This document shows positions 1-9,253 of a stretch of 64,000 bases of DNA, piece after piece. The stretch comes from JBMNGW01 sp050950025. Its GTDB lineage: Bacteria; Spirochaetota; Spirochaetia; Sphaerochaetales; Sphaerochaetaceae. The stretch spans positions 62,001 through 126,000 of the forward strand of contig JBMNGW010000004.1 in the NCBI GenBank assembly GCA_050950025.1, written 5' to 3'. A program made the translations under genes and the position numbers. Numbering within the stretch: the stretch's first letter is position 1; each line of letters begins with the position of its first letter. Below the pieces are notes generated by a model that worked only from the letters and a program-made list of their open reading frames with translations, ran no database searches and was not told where the DNA came from.

Positions 1-909
1 GTCGGTGTATTGGGAGTAGCTGCCGGTTTTGTTGTTCCTCCGCTGTTTTTCCGCTACGGAGAGCCGCAAACCTACCTTCAAAGTGGTTGGGTCATTGCCG
101 CTTTTGTCGTTGGGGGCTCTTTGTTGATTATTCCGGGAGTCAAAGAAACCAAAGGGATGATTCACCGCTTTTTAGTGGCTAAAGAGGAGCAACACGAAAA
201 AAGGGAGGCCCAAGCCCGCTTTTTCCCCTCGATGGTGCGAGCTTTACGCCACCGTGATTTTTTGGCTTTCATTTTGCTGTTGTTTTTGTATCAATCAGGA
301 ACAATGTGTATGACCAGCTCAATCCACTATGTGGGTAATTACATCCTCAATGTTCCCAGCAGCGGTACCACCGTTATTTTTGCCGGTATGCTTGGCGGCT
401 CACTTATTTCAATTCCTCTGTGGGCCTTGTTGGCCAAGCGGATGAAAAACAACCAGAGAATGCTTTTGATTACCAGCTTAGTCATGGCCCTCTTTTCCTT
501 TCCGATGACCTTTATCAGCACAATAGGAGGGTTCACCCTCTTTATGGGATTATGGGGGTTGGGCTTTGGGGGATTTTGGACGTTTATGGCCCCGGCTATG
601 GCCGATATCGTGGATGAGATTGTCGTTAAGGAGGAGCGTAGGGACGACGGAATTCTGATGGGAATCAGAGCCTTCTTCATGCGCTTTTCCTATGCCAGCC
701 AAGCCATAGTGTTTTGGCTTATTCACAAAGCAACCGCTTTTGGCGTCGATCCTTACTCACAGGCTGCCAAAAGGGGGATCAGCCTTCATATGGCCGCTGT
801 CCCTTCCCTCTTTTTTCTCTTAGGTGCTTTAGTCTTTTATAAGCTTAATCGTCTTAATCCTCAGCGTGTTGAAGAAAACAAGGCTCAGTTAGCCGTGCTG
901 GACATCTAG
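1..909 (+). CDS. GPH/MFS sugar:cation symporter, 3' part
   Basis: The reading frame is open from the first base, so the gene starts outside the window and about 300 C-terminal residues are seen. There are several hydrophobic membrane segments (for example around residues 85-105, 120-145 and 165-195) separated by basic loops. The loop with a KR-MK-N pattern after LLAKR and the motif [11 protein letters not shown] near residue 200 resemble the glycoside-pentoside-hexuronide:cation symporter family (MFS_2), which imports sugars in symport with H+ or Na+. The gene lies upstream of prfA in the same direction with a 64-base gap. The substrate cannot be read from the sequence. The family call is fairly safe, the substrate unknown. 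Confidence 0.75.
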   Translation, partial: VGVLGVAAGFVVPPLFFRYGEPQTYLQSGWVIAAFVVGGSLLIIPGVKETKGMIHRFLVAKEEQHEKREAQARFFPSMVRALRHRDFLAFILLLFLYQSGTMCMTSSIHYVGNYILNVPSSGTTVIFAGMLGGSLISIPLWALLAKRMKNNQRMLLITSLVMALFSFPMTFISTIGGFTLFMGLWGLGFGGFWTFMAPAMADIVDEIVVKEERRDDGILMGIRAFFMRFSYASQAIVFWLIHKATAFGVDPYSQAAKRGISLHMAAVPSLFFLLGALVFYKLNRLNPQRVEENKAQLAVLDI

Positions 910-973
910 AGGACCAAATCGGTATACTTGGCTGTGCCAAAAAAGCTCTGCTTGTTGGCACAGGAGTTACGAG

Positions 974-2043
974 ATGATTGAAATTTTGCAGAAGTTTGCC
1001 CCCCGTTTCCAAGAGCTGGAACAGCGGCTGGCTGACCCTGCCATAATGAAAGACTTAACCGCCTATCGCTCTTTAATGCAAGAACGCTCCCATCTTGAGC
1101 CCATTATGGAATCTTTGGCTACCTTGCAGCAATTGGCTTCCCAGATAGAGGAAGCTGAACACATGATTGACCAAGAAGATGATGAGCAGCTGATTGAGTT
1201 AGCCAAAGAAGAGTTGGATGAGCTAGTAGAGAAGCAACAAGAGGTAGAACAATACAGCAAAATGCTCCTTGTCCCTGTCGATCCCATGGAAGGGAAGAAC
1301 ATCATTATGGAAATCAGAGCAGGTACTGGTGGCGAAGAGGCTGCTTTGTTTGCCTCTGATTTATTTAAGATGTACAGCCACTTTGCAGAAAGCCATCGCT
1401 GGAAAATTGAAATCATGAGTATGCATGAAACAGGCATCGGCGGCTTTAAAGAGATTATTTTCTCCATTTCAGGAAAAAACGTCTACGGAAACCTCCGCTG
1501 GGAAAGCGGGGTGCACCGTGTACAGCGGGTCCCACAAACTGAATCAGGGGGAAGAATCCACACCTCGGCAGTGACAGTTGCCGTCTTACCCGAAGCCGAA
1601 GAGACCGATATTGAACTTCGTCCCGAAGATTTAAAAATCGATGTGATGCGTTCAAGCGGACCTGGAGGACAATCGGTAAACACGACCGACAGTGCCGTGC
1701 GAGTTACCCACTTGCCGACCAATATGGTCGTCATCTGTCAAGATGAGAAATCGCAGATTAAAAATAGAGCCAAAGCTTTACGAGTACTACGTTCTCGCCT
1801 CTACGATTTGGAGCAGGAGAAAAAACGGCAAGAAAGGGCCGAGAACCGCAAAAACCAAGTCGGTTCGGGCGACCGCTCCGAGCGGATTAGAACCTATAAT
1901 TTCCCCAAAACCGCTTAACTGACCATAGAATTAACCTTACCCTTTATAAACTGGAACAGGCACTTGCCGGAGAGCTGGAAGAGGTCCTTGATGCCTTAAA
2001 ACTGGCTGCAGGAGAGGAGGCCCTTAAGGAGCTTCAAGGATGA
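974..2043 (+). CDS. prfA: Peptide chain release factor 1 (frameshifted)
   Basis: RF1 recognises UAA/UAG stop codons and triggers peptide release. The GGQ catalytic motif is seen in [20 protein letters not shown], and the N-terminal coiled-coil domain is complete. The start is ATG 974 after AGGAG. The first frame stops at 1918, but the following bases continue the family C-terminus in another frame ([17 protein letters not shown]...). Adding one base to the C4/A4 run near 1904-1911 restores [13 protein letters not shown] and gives a 356-residue protein, the usual length. RF1 is normally essential, so a sequence error is more likely than a pseudogene. The stop at 2041-2043 overlaps the prmC start, the classic prfA-prmC pairing. 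Confidence 0.93.
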
Positions 2044-2888
2044 ATATTGAGCAAGCCCTTAAAGAGGGAGCCCACATCCTTTATACCGCTTGTGTAACTG
2101 ACACCCCTTTTTTGGAAGCCTCACTATTACTCTGTTCTGTATTGGATCTGCAAAAAGAGGAGTTGTATCGTCACGACTCAATTGAACTTGAAAACGCTCA
2201 GCACGAGCGTTACCTTCAACTGGTCCAAAAAAGAGCTGCCTATCATCCAATTGCGTATCTGATTGGCAAGCAAGAATTCTGGGGACTTCCTTTTATCGTT
2301 AACGAAAACGTGCTGATTCCTCGCAATGATACTGAAACCTTAGTCGAACAGGCTCTTTCAATGCTTGATGAAGAGACTGAGTATAGAGTTCTTGATTTGG
2401 CAACAGGCAGCGGCTGTGTCGGTATTGCAGTAGCCACAGAACGTCCGTTGGCTCACGTTCTGCTAAGCGATCTCTCTGCTAAAGCGCTAACGATTGCTTT
2501 AGCCAACAGTAAAGAGCTTTTAGGCAAAGAACTGCCTACCATTCAATCCGATCTGTTTAGGTCGTTGCAAAACCTGCGCTTCCATATGATAATGAGCAAT
2601 CCCCCCTACCTCAGCTCCCAATGGATAGACCAATGTGAGAAGCAGGTGAAAAAAGAGCCGATTATGGCTTTGGACGGGATGGGGGATGATGGGCTTTCAT
2701 TGATTCGGCACATTATCAGCGAAAGTCCTCATTACCTAGAGAATGGAGGAATTTTGCTGCTTGAATGTGATTATCGCCAACACCAAGAAATCTCAGATCT
2801 TTTGCTTGCTAGGGGATTTTCCCAAATTGGCGGCAAGAGGGATTTGCAAGGCCTATTGAGGGTGGTCTGGGGGGTGTGGCATGTATGA
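2040..2888 (+). CDS. prmC: Release factor glutamine methyltransferase
   Basis: PrmC (HemK) transfers a methyl group from S-adenosylmethionine to the glutamine of the GGQ motif of release factors. The SAM site [16 protein letters not shown] and the substrate-binding NPPY motif (MSNPPYLSS) are both present, in a protein of normal length (282 residues). The ATG overlaps the TGA of the repaired prfA (ATGA), and GGAG lies just upstream. It therefore modifies the product of its neighbour and is translationally coupled to it. The 3' end overlaps the relA/spoT start by 8 bases. Confidence 0.95.
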   Translation: MNIEQALKEGAHILYTACVTDTPFLEASLLLCSVLDLQKEELYRHDSIELENAQHERYLQLVQKRAAYHPIAYLIGKQEFWGLPFIVNENVLIPRNDTETLVEQALSMLDEETEYRVLDLATGSGCVGIAVATERPLAHVLLSDLSAKALTIALANSKELLGKELPTIQSDLFRSLQNLRFHMIMSNPPYLSSQWIDQCEKQVKKEPIMALDGMGDDGLSLIRHIISESPHYLENGGILLLECDYRQHQEISDLLLARGFSQIGGKRDLQGLLRVVWGVWHV

Positions 2889-4896
2889 AGAACTGACCAA
2901 CCGCTTCATTCAAAAAGCCTTCCGCTATACCAAAGAAGAACAGCAGCGAATTAAAGAGGCGGCCATTTTTGCTGCCCATGCTCACGGTACACAAAAACGG
3001 CAAAGCGGGGAGCCGTACATCATCCACCCCTATGCCGTAGCTGAGATTCTCATCTCCATCCGAATGGATGTCGATACTGTTGTGGCCGGATTATTACACG
3101 ACACATTGGAAGACACCAGCGTTTCGTATGAACAGTTGGTTAATCAATTTGGTAAAACCGTTGCCGATTTAGTGGAAGGTGAAACAAAGATTAGTGCCCT
3201 AAAGGCTAAAAACAAAAGCCAGCAGGAGGCAGAGACTATTCGCAAGATGTTCTTTGCCATGTCGGAAGACATCCGAGTCATTATCATTAAACTGGCTGAC
3301 AAACTGCACAATATGCGAACACTAAGCCACCTTTCTCCGCTAAGAGCCCGAGAGATAGCCAACGAATGCCTCGATATCTACGCCCCTTTAGCCGACCGCC
3401 TCGGTATGTCGTGGCTGAAAGGAGAGCTTGAAGACCAATCTCTAAAAATTCTTAAACCCGATACATTTCAATACATAGAAGAGTACCTGCTCTCAAAGAA
3501 AAGCGAGCGAACAGCCTATTTGGGCCGCATTGAGAAAATCCTTTATCGCGCTTGCGGAGAAGAGGGGATGCCTAATGTCGAAGTTCATTCGCGAACTAAG
3601 CACACCTACGGCGTTTACATGAAAATGAAAAAGCGGAAAAAGGAGCTTGAAGAAATTGGCGATATCCTTGGTGTGCGCATTATCTGCGATACGGTGAACG
3701 AGTGTTACAGTCTGTTAGGATTGGTTCATAAACTCTGGCCCCCCATTGAAGGACGCTTTAAAGACTATATTGCCATGCCCAAGGCTAACAATTACCAGAG
3801 CCTGCATACCACAGTGATGGCCTTAGACGGCAAATTGCTGGAAGTGCAAATCAGAACGCGCGAAATGCATGCCACCGCTGAATACGGTGTTGCTGCCCAC
3901 TGGGCCTATAAAGCACAAAGTTCAAAAGCTGATGCTGCTTGGCAAAAAAGAGAGAACGAGCAATTTTCTAAAATCCTGCATCGCCTTAAAAGCTGGAGCA
4001 ATGAAATTGAGCAATCAGAGAGCTTTTTGGATGATATAAAAGGAGAGTTGCTTAAAGACACCATTTATGTGTTCACTCCCCAAGGTCATATTGTGGAACT
4101 GCCTGCCAATTCTACGGCACTCGATTTTGCCTACCATATTCATACTGAAATTGGCAACCACACCACAGGCGCTAAAGCAGACGGCTCAATTATTCCCCTC
4201 AGCCAGCCCCTAAAAAACACCCAAGTCATTGAAATACTTACCAGTCCCAACGCTCATCCCACCATTAACTGGCTCCGTTTAGCTCAAACAACCAATGCAC
4301 GACGCAAAATTCGCTCTTGGCTTAATAAAAATGATGACAGCCTTATTATCGACAAAAACATCATTGCTAAAAAGCGAGTTGCCGAGCCATTAGTGCAACC
4401 AGAGAGTGTCCCCCCCATCACTGAAGGGGATATTGTCCGTTCTGTTGTTGATCAAAGTCGTCTCACATTTAAAGTCGGTGATGAAAAGAATATCATGATT
4501 AGCCTTGCCCAATGTTGCAACCCACGACGCGGAGACGATATTATCGGTTATGTTTCGCGAGGCAGAGGCATTATTGTCCACCGCAAAGACTGCCACAATC
4601 TGAAAAACATGACAGAAATAGAGGAACGAAGCATTGAAGTGGAGTGGGAGACAGCCTCACCGCGTTTAACACGCCGCTTTAGAGTCGTCAGTAGAATCAC
4701 GCAAGATCTGTTTGCCGAAATTGAAGGAGCTATCCGTAAGTACCGCGGACACCTTATTGAAGGCAGACTTGATGATGGCGAGCTAGAACGGCTTAATGGT
4801 AGCTTTACTATGGAAGTTGCCAACGAAGACGACTTTAAAAAAGTGGTCAGAAGCATTAAGAATATTCCTTCAATTATCTCCATTAGCCCCATGTAG
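2881..4896 (+). CDS. relA: Bifunctional (p)ppGpp synthetase/hydrolase
   Basis: A Rel/SpoT-family stringent-response enzyme of 671 residues. The N-terminal HD hydrolase domain is intact (HPYAVAEIL, then LLHDTLEDT), followed by the synthetase domain (RTKHTYGVYMKMKKR, GRFKDYIAMPKANNYQSLHT). Next come a TGS domain (YVFTPQGHIVELPANSTALDFAYHIHTEIG), a conserved CC region (SLAQCCNPRRGDDIIGYVSRGRGI) and a C-terminal ACT-like domain. Because the HD residues are kept, it should both make and degrade (p)ppGpp. It overlaps prmC by 8 bases and ends next to the convergent pyrophosphatase gene. It could equally be named spoT or rsh. Confidence 0.95.
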   Translation: MYEELTNRFIQKAFRYTKEEQQRIKEAAIFAAHAHGTQKRQSGEPYIIHPYAVAEILISIRMDVDTVVAGLLHDTLEDTSVSYEQLVNQFGKTVADLVEGETKISALKAKNKSQQEAETIRKMFFAMSEDIRVIIIKLADKLHNMRTLSHLSPLRAREIANECLDIYAPLADRLGMSWLKGELEDQSLKILKPDTFQYIEEYLLSKKSERTAYLGRIEKILYRACGEEGMPNVEVHSRTKHTYGVYMKMKKRKKELEEIGDILGVRIICDTVNECYSLLGLVHKLWPPIEGRFKDYIAMPKANNYQSLHTTVMALDGKLLEVQIRTREMHATAEYGVAAHWAYKAQSSKADAAWQKRENEQFSKILHRLKSWSNEIEQSESFLDDIKGELLKDTIYVFTPQGHIVELPANSTALDFAYHIHTEIGNHTTGAKADGSIIPLSQPLKNTQVIEILTSPNAHPTINWLRLAQTTNARRKIRSWLNKNDDSLIIDKNIIAKKRVAEPLVQPESVPPITEGDIVRSVVDQSRLTFKVGDEKNIMISLAQCCNPRRGDDIIGYVSRGRGIIVHRKDCHNLKNMTEIEERSIEVEWETASPRLTRRFRVVSRITQDLFAEIEGAIRKYRGHLIEGRLDDGELERLNGSFTMEVANEDDFKKVVRSIKNIPSIISISPM

Positions 4897-4897
4897 T

Positions 4898-6535
4898 TTA
4901 GGGGCTCTCTTCTAACACTCTTAAAATTTCAGGTAAGAGTTGCTTTTTGCGCGAAAGAACTCCTTTGAGCTGGTACACTCCTTGTCCCAACACTGGATAG
5001 ATGAGAGCCTTCTCTTTTTGTGGATACCTTGTTGCCAGTAGAATACTCTCTTCTTTAATGACATCGGTAACTAAAAGCATGGCCCAATCCAATGCATGAT
5101 TCTCTTTGCTAATTTTTAATTGCTTGATATAGGCTTGGTGCACTTCTTCCACTTCTTCTAGGGTAGTGACTTCAACCTGCCCGATGCCAAAGCGGACCTC
5201 TTTTTCTTGATACACCTTAAAATCGCCTTCAACAACTTTTTTCGGATCGCTTTTAGTCAAGACTGAAGCGGCAGCGAAGAGTTCTTCACCAAATTGGCGT
5301 AAATCGTCAATGGATGCAATTTTGCTCAACGTATCGGCAGCCAGCTTGTCAACGTGCGTGGTAGTTGGGCTTTTGAGCATGACTGTATCAGCTATGATAC
5401 CCGCTAAAAGTATTCTGGCAGCTAGCGGATCAACTGGGACACTCCACCGTAAAAATTGGTGATAGACAATAGTGCATGTACTTCCCACCGGTTCGGCAGC
5501 AATAAAAATGGGGCGATGAGTTTTTTCTGCATCAAGGCGATGGTGATCAATAATTTCAATGATGTCGGCTTCATCCAGCCCTTCGACACTTTGGCTCAAC
5601 TCATTATGATCGACTAGGATAACCCGTTTTTTGGGTCGTTCCAAAAAACAGCGCCGAGTCACATACCCAACAAATGTCTGATCATCAAAAACAGGCAAGC
5701 CTCTGTATTCTGATTCACTGAGCTTACGCTTGGCATCATCAAACAATTCATCAACCTGCACTTTAGGCGGTTGAGTAAGCAGCAATTGGCGCACCGGTAG
5801 GCTCATTCTTAGTAACCGGATAGTCTCGGCAGTATCTTCATAGGATTTATAGATAAGCCCTTTAAAATCAGAAACATCAAGATCCAACGGCTCATCTTTA
5901 TCAAAGCCGGTGAGAATGATAGCCGGAAATTGGTTCTTAATAGCATATTCAATATGTTTCTTTCTATTTCCGACTACCAAAACAGGCAGATTGGGTTGCA
6001 GCGCATCCAACATACCACAATAGACATCAAACTCCATGGCTCCGGTAATGATGTAGGCTTCAAAACTTTGGCAAGCATTTCGTTTTATGAATTCACCTCT
6101 AATAACTTTATGAAAGTTTTCGGGATGAAAGCGGTAGCGGGGCCGTTTGCCTGCATTTTCTTTCAAAAAGAACGCTGTAATTTCATCAAGACTTAACAGC
6201 CCAACATACGAGTCACCGTCCAAAAGCGGAACGACCGAGGAGCGGCGATCACTGATCATCGTCATCAAATTATAAACAGGGTCATTGGGATGCAATGACC
6301 AGTAATCGGTTATCACAACATCTTGAACTTTTGCTCTTACATCCTTTAGAAACTCAGGCGGCTCAACGCCAATCGTCTGAAAGAGCTCTTTTGTTGCTTC
6401 ATTCATGGAACCGATGCGCACCGGAACATAAGAATACTCAGAATCGACAATATTCTTTAAGCGAGCGTACGCCCACGCCGAGCAGATTGAATCGAGATCG
6501 GGGTTTTTATGACCGGTGATATAGACAGTTTCCAT
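4898..6535 (-). CDS. ppaC: Mn-dependent inorganic pyrophosphatase with CBS-DRTGG insert
   Basis: A family II (DHH) pyrophosphatase that hydrolyses PPi to phosphate. The N-terminal metal site is in ITGHKNPDLDSICSAWAYA. The second half holds VILVDHN and EIIDHHRL, followed by a DHHA2 domain with VGSTCTIV and the C-terminal SRKKQ substrate motif. Between the DHH parts (about residues 70-300) lie two CBS motifs separated by a DRTGG-like domain, giving 545 residues instead of about 310. This matches CBS-PPases, which are regulated by adenine nucleotides and, with DRTGG, by diadenosine polyphosphates (known for the family). It ends 2 bases from the convergent relA stop. Confidence 0.93.
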   Translation of the reverse strand: METVYITGHKNPDLDSICSAWAYARLKNIVDSEYSYVPVRIGSMNEATKELFQTIGVEPPEFLKDVRAKVQDVVITDYWSLHPNDPVYNLMTMISDRRSSVVPLLDGDSYVGLLSLDEITAFFLKENAGKRPRYRFHPENFHKVIRGEFIKRNACQSFEAYIITGAMEFDVYCGMLDALQPNLPVLVVGNRKKHIEYAIKNQFPAIILTGFDKDEPLDLDVSDFKGLIYKSYEDTAETIRLLRMSLPVRQLLLTQPPKVQVDELFDDAKRKLSESEYRGLPVFDDQTFVGYVTRRCFLERPKKRVILVDHNELSQSVEGLDEADIIEIIDHHRLDAEKTHRPIFIAAEPVGSTCTIVYHQFLRWSVPVDPLAARILLAGIIADTVMLKSPTTTHVDKLAADTLSKIASIDDLRQFGEELFAAASVLTKSDPKKVVEGDFKVYQEKEVRFGIGQVEVTTLEEVEEVHQAYIKQLKISKENHALDWAMLLVTDVIKEESILLATRYPQKEKALIYPVLGQGVYQLKGVLSRKKQLLPEILRVLEESP

Positions 6536-6603
6536 ACAGGCTCCTTATCAGCCATCGTAGCCAAAGAATTGGTAAATCGCAACTAAGGGAAACGAAAAAA
6601 GTA

Positions 6604-6633
6604 TTGTTATTTCTTACTGCCATCCTCTATAAT
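6604..6633 (+). promoter_or_regulatory. Sigma70-type promoter for the SemiSWEET-rpiB pair
   Basis: TTGTTA at 6604-6609 and a perfect TATAAT at 6628-6633 are separated by 18 bases. The start codon of the next gene is 52 bases downstream, leaving room for a short leader with an AGGAA element. It lies in the divergent gap between the pyrophosphatase and the small membrane protein. Confidence 0.6.
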
Positions 6634-6684
6634 GAGGGCTGTTACGACATTTTCATATTCTAAATAAGGACATAGGAATAGACC

Positions 6685-6969
6685 ATGAGTATTTTTGAAG
6701 GCATTATGCTTATCTGTTTTGGCGTTGCTTGGCCTATGAGCATCATCAAAACGCTGAGTTCCAAGTCGGCCAAAGGCAGAAGCTTGTCTTTTCAATTTAT
6801 TATCTTTTTTGGCTACGTTTCAGGCATCATTCACAAGCTTATGTACAGCCTCGACATCGTGCTCATCCTCTATTGCATCAACCTCATTATGGTGGGAACT
6901 GATGCTGCATTGCTACTTTACTACAAAAAATATCGAGACGGTGAAGTGAAGCAGGAAGCGGTGGCCTGA
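6685..6969 (+). CDS. SemiSWEET/PQ-loop small membrane protein
   Basis: A 94-residue protein with three predicted membrane helices (about residues 5-20, 35-52 and 58-80). A proline in helix 1 (GVAWPMSIIKT), a KGRS stretch before helix 2 and an asparagine in helix 3 (YCINLIMVG) match the single triple-helix-bundle layout of SemiSWEET and related PQ-loop proteins, which work as dimers. Family SemiSWEETs transport sugars; this branch is not characterised, so the substrate is unknown. It has its own promoter at 6604-6633 and is followed after 11 bases by rpiB, which suggests a link to sugar metabolism. Confidence 0.65.
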   Translation: MSIFEGIMLICFGVAWPMSIIKTLSSKSAKGRSLSFQFIIFFGYVSGIIHKLMYSLDIVLILYCINLIMVGTDAALLLYYKKYRDGEVKQEAVA

Positions 6970-6980
6970 AGGACTTCAAG

Positions 6981-7427
6981 ATGAAAGTTATAGTAGCTAA
7001 CGACCACGCAGCCATTGAATTGACTCTGATGCTCATTGAGCATATGCGCCACAGAGGAATTGAGGTGACTCATTTGGGAGTTGCCACCTTAGAGTCGGTC
7101 GATTATCCCGATATGGCACAAGCTGCCTGTCAGGCATTTTTAGATGAGGGGTATGATCTGGGGCTCTTATGTTGTGGCACGGGTATCGGTATTTCCATTT
7201 CGGCAAATAAAATTGACGGTATCCGTTGCGCTTTACCCCAAAACACCTACGCCGCTAAGATGGCTAAAGCCCATAATGATGCTAATTTTATTGCCTTTGG
7301 CGGACGAGTTGAGTATGCCGACTCCCCGGTTGCCATGCTTGATGCCTTCCTTGATACCCCCTTTGAAGCAGGCCGCCATACAAAGAGAGTTGACAAAATT
7401 ATGGCTTTGGAGCATCTGAAGCGCTAG
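6981..7427 (+). CDS. rpiB: Ribose 5-phosphate isomerase B family (RpiB/LacAB)
   Basis: A 148-residue sugar-phosphate isomerase that interconverts ribose 5-phosphate and ribulose 5-phosphate in the pentose phosphate pathway; some members act on allose or galactose 6-phosphate. Signatures are VANDHAAIEL at the N-terminus (usual form GSDHAG), the active-site Cys in LLCCGTGIGISISANK, and GIRCAL followed by HNDANFIAFGGR. The GSDHAG variation makes the exact substrate less sure. The 3' end overlaps the convergent HAD-deaminase gene by 29 bases. Confidence 0.88.
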   Translation: MKVIVANDHAAIELTLMLIEHMRHRGIEVTHLGVATLESVDYPDMAQAACQAFLDEGYDLGLLCCGTGIGISISANKIDGIRCALPQNTYAAKMAKAHNDANFIAFGGRVEYADSPVAMLDAFLDTPFEAGRHTKRVDKIMALEHLKR

Positions 7428-8478
7428 GAAACACAAAAGGGTGTGGCAACAGCTCTTCAAACAAAAACATTCTGTGATTAAGCTCTCCATCACATAAATA
7501 CACCGGTGTTTTTGCAGAGGCAAACTCGGCAAAGACTTGTAAACATAAAGCACACGGGACAGCAGGCGGATTATCGTTGGTGACAACGATTACCAACTCA
7601 ATGGCCTGTTTACCCTCTTCTGAAATCATTTTTACAATCGCCGCCCTTTCGGCACAAATCGTTGCACCATAGCTGCTGTTTTCAACGTTGGCACCACTGT
7701 AAATCTTTTTTGTGGCGCCACTGACTACAGCAGCACCCACTTTGTAATTAGAATAGGGAGCATAGGCGTGCTCTTTTGCCTGCACCGCTTGCATAAAAGC
7801 TCTGTGACGCAAAAGCAGGGTATTGAATTGCTCAATATTTGCAAAATCTTCAATATCATCAAGTGTGTTGATGACAAAATCAGCACCTTCTGTACGTAAG
7901 ATCTCTTTACTGAAGCTCGTTGCTAAAGCTCCACAGAGCATAGAAGCAGCTTTAGCCGAGCGAACTCCATTAGGAGCATCTTCAAAAACGATACATTGAT
8001 GGGCCTCAAGCTGTAATTGAGTTGCAGCTAGTTGGTAAATGTCGGCAAAAGGTTTTTTCCTTTGCACATCCTTACCGTTAATCAGAACTTTGAACCAAGA
8101 GGGATCTAGGCCCATCACCTCCATGGAAATTTCCATTTTACGTCGGTCGGCACTGGTAACAATAGCTAAAAGCAGACCCGCTTTGTGAGCATTCTCAATG
8201 AAACGGAGAACACCCGGTAAAGCTTCTTCTTTCCCTTTGATTAATTGTTCATATATGTCGTACGTATCGAGTTTAGCTTGCTCGATGTCCAATTCAACTC
8301 CGTAGTTTTGGGCAACTCCACCAAGATAACGGTCCTCCCCAGAACCGACAAACGGCACAAAGTCCTCTGGTGTTACTTTAATCCCCAAAGAGGCAAAATA
8401 GGCAATGGCAGCTTGGCTGATGTACCTCTCTGAATCAATCAATACTCCGTCCATATCAAAAAGTACAGCTTTAATCAT
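7399..8478 (-). CDS. HAD phosphatase-cytidine deaminase fusion
   Basis: A 359-residue two-domain protein. Residues 1 to about 215 are a HAD phosphatase/phosphomutase of the beta-phosphoglucomutase type: LFDMDGVLIDSE nucleophile motif, IVTSADRR motif II, KKPFADIYQLAA motif III and VFEDAPNGVRSAKAA motif IV. Residues from about 225 to the end are a homotetrameric-type cytidine deaminase with YAPYSNYKVGAAVV, the zinc/proton-shuttle motif CAERAAI, and PCALCLQVFAEF with both zinc cysteines. One continuous frame joins them with no internal start signal. A nucleoside or nucleotide salvage role (dephosphorylate, then deaminate) is inference. The start overlaps the Fic gene by 8 bases, suggesting co-transcription. 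Confidence 0.88.
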   Translation of the reverse strand: MIKAVLFDMDGVLIDSERYISQAAIAYFASLGIKVTPEDFVPFVGSGEDRYLGGVAQNYGVELDIEQAKLDTYDIYEQLIKGKEEALPGVLRFIENAHKAGLLLAIVTSADRRKMEISMEVMGLDPSWFKVLINGKDVQRKKPFADIYQLAATQLQLEAHQCIVFEDAPNGVRSAKAASMLCGALATSFSKEILRTEGADFVINTLDDIEDFANIEQFNTLLLRHRAFMQAVQAKEHAYAPYSNYKVGAAVVSGATKKIYSGANVENSSYGATICAERAAIVKMISEEGKQAIELVIVVTNDNPPAVPCALCLQVFAEFASAKTPVYLCDGELNHRMFLFEELLPHPFVFPSASDAPKP

Positions 8479-9247
8479 TAGTAATCCCCTTTGGTTTCAA
8501 AGCTTGGCTCAACAGGTGTGCCAATGGTTGGCAGTTGCCCTCAATAGCCTTAATATCGGCTTGAAGCAAACTTGTGTAATCAAGAAGTGTCAGATCAATA
8601 ATCCAGCCTGCATGTAAGCTCAGCTGGTCAAAAAAGAGGCGGAGGGTGCGAGTATTTCCATCCATAAAAGGGTGCAAAGCATGTACTTCAGCCATGTAAT
8701 AGGCCAATCTTTGGGCGAACTCTTCACGATTCAAGCCTTTGAGAAAATGCTCCTCCTTAAGGCTGGAAAAAAGCTGTTCAGCCATGCTCGGAATATACTG
8801 AGGCAGACAAAATACTGTGCGTTGTACCTCTGTGACATACCGAATATCACCGGCAAATGGAAACAAATCGCCAAATAATTGACGATGGATTGCTCTAAAA
8901 TCGGCAAAGTCGAACTTCCAATCGTTTTCTGTTTTCAGCAATTCAGCAGCTCGTATGCTGACAAAGCACATCTCAATTTCATCAAGAAGCTTTTGGTTTT
9001 GAATTCCGTAGCGGTTGACAAGGATACCACTGTCGACATATCGCCCATTGGCAGTATGAGGCACCTTAGCCGCTAATTGTAATTGATGCGATTGTACTAC
9101 TGTGGCTGCTGCTTTGTCGGCACTGCTAATCCCCTTTAGAACATGTGATGCCAACAAAAGGGCTGTCTCAGAAAGAGCATATCCTTCGCTTTCTTGGAAA
9201 AAGCGGATGAATGTGAGATACCGCTGTTTCATTGCCACTTTGCTCAT
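8471..9247 (-). CDS. Fic-family protein (putative AMP transferase)
   Basis: A 258-residue Fic/Doc-fold protein. The active-site motif at residues 192-200 is HPFMDGNTR, close to the HPFx(D/E)GN(G/K)R consensus and to HPFREGNTR of enterobacterial Fic; catalytic His192, the Asp, Gly-Asn and Arg are all present. The flap region is FAGDIRYVTEV (about 131-141). Such proteins usually move AMP from ATP onto a hydroxyl group of a target protein. No antitoxin-like small gene sits next to it. It is coupled to the downstream HAD-deaminase gene (8-base overlap) and starts 6 bases after the upstream envelope gene. The target is unknown. Confidence 0.85.
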   Translation of the reverse strand: MSKVAMKQRYLTFIRFFQESEGYALSETALLLASHVLKGISSADKAAATVVQSHQLQLAAKVPHTANGRYVDSGILVNRYGIQNQKLLDEIEMCFVSIRAAELLKTENDWKFDFADFRAIHRQLFGDLFPFAGDIRYVTEVQRTVFCLPQYIPSMAEQLFSSLKEEHFLKGLNREEFAQRLAYYMAEVHALHPFMDGNTRTLRLFFDQLSLHAGWIIDLTLLDYTSLLQADIKAIEGNCQPLAHLLSQALKPKGITND

Positions 9248-9253
9248 CCTCCC

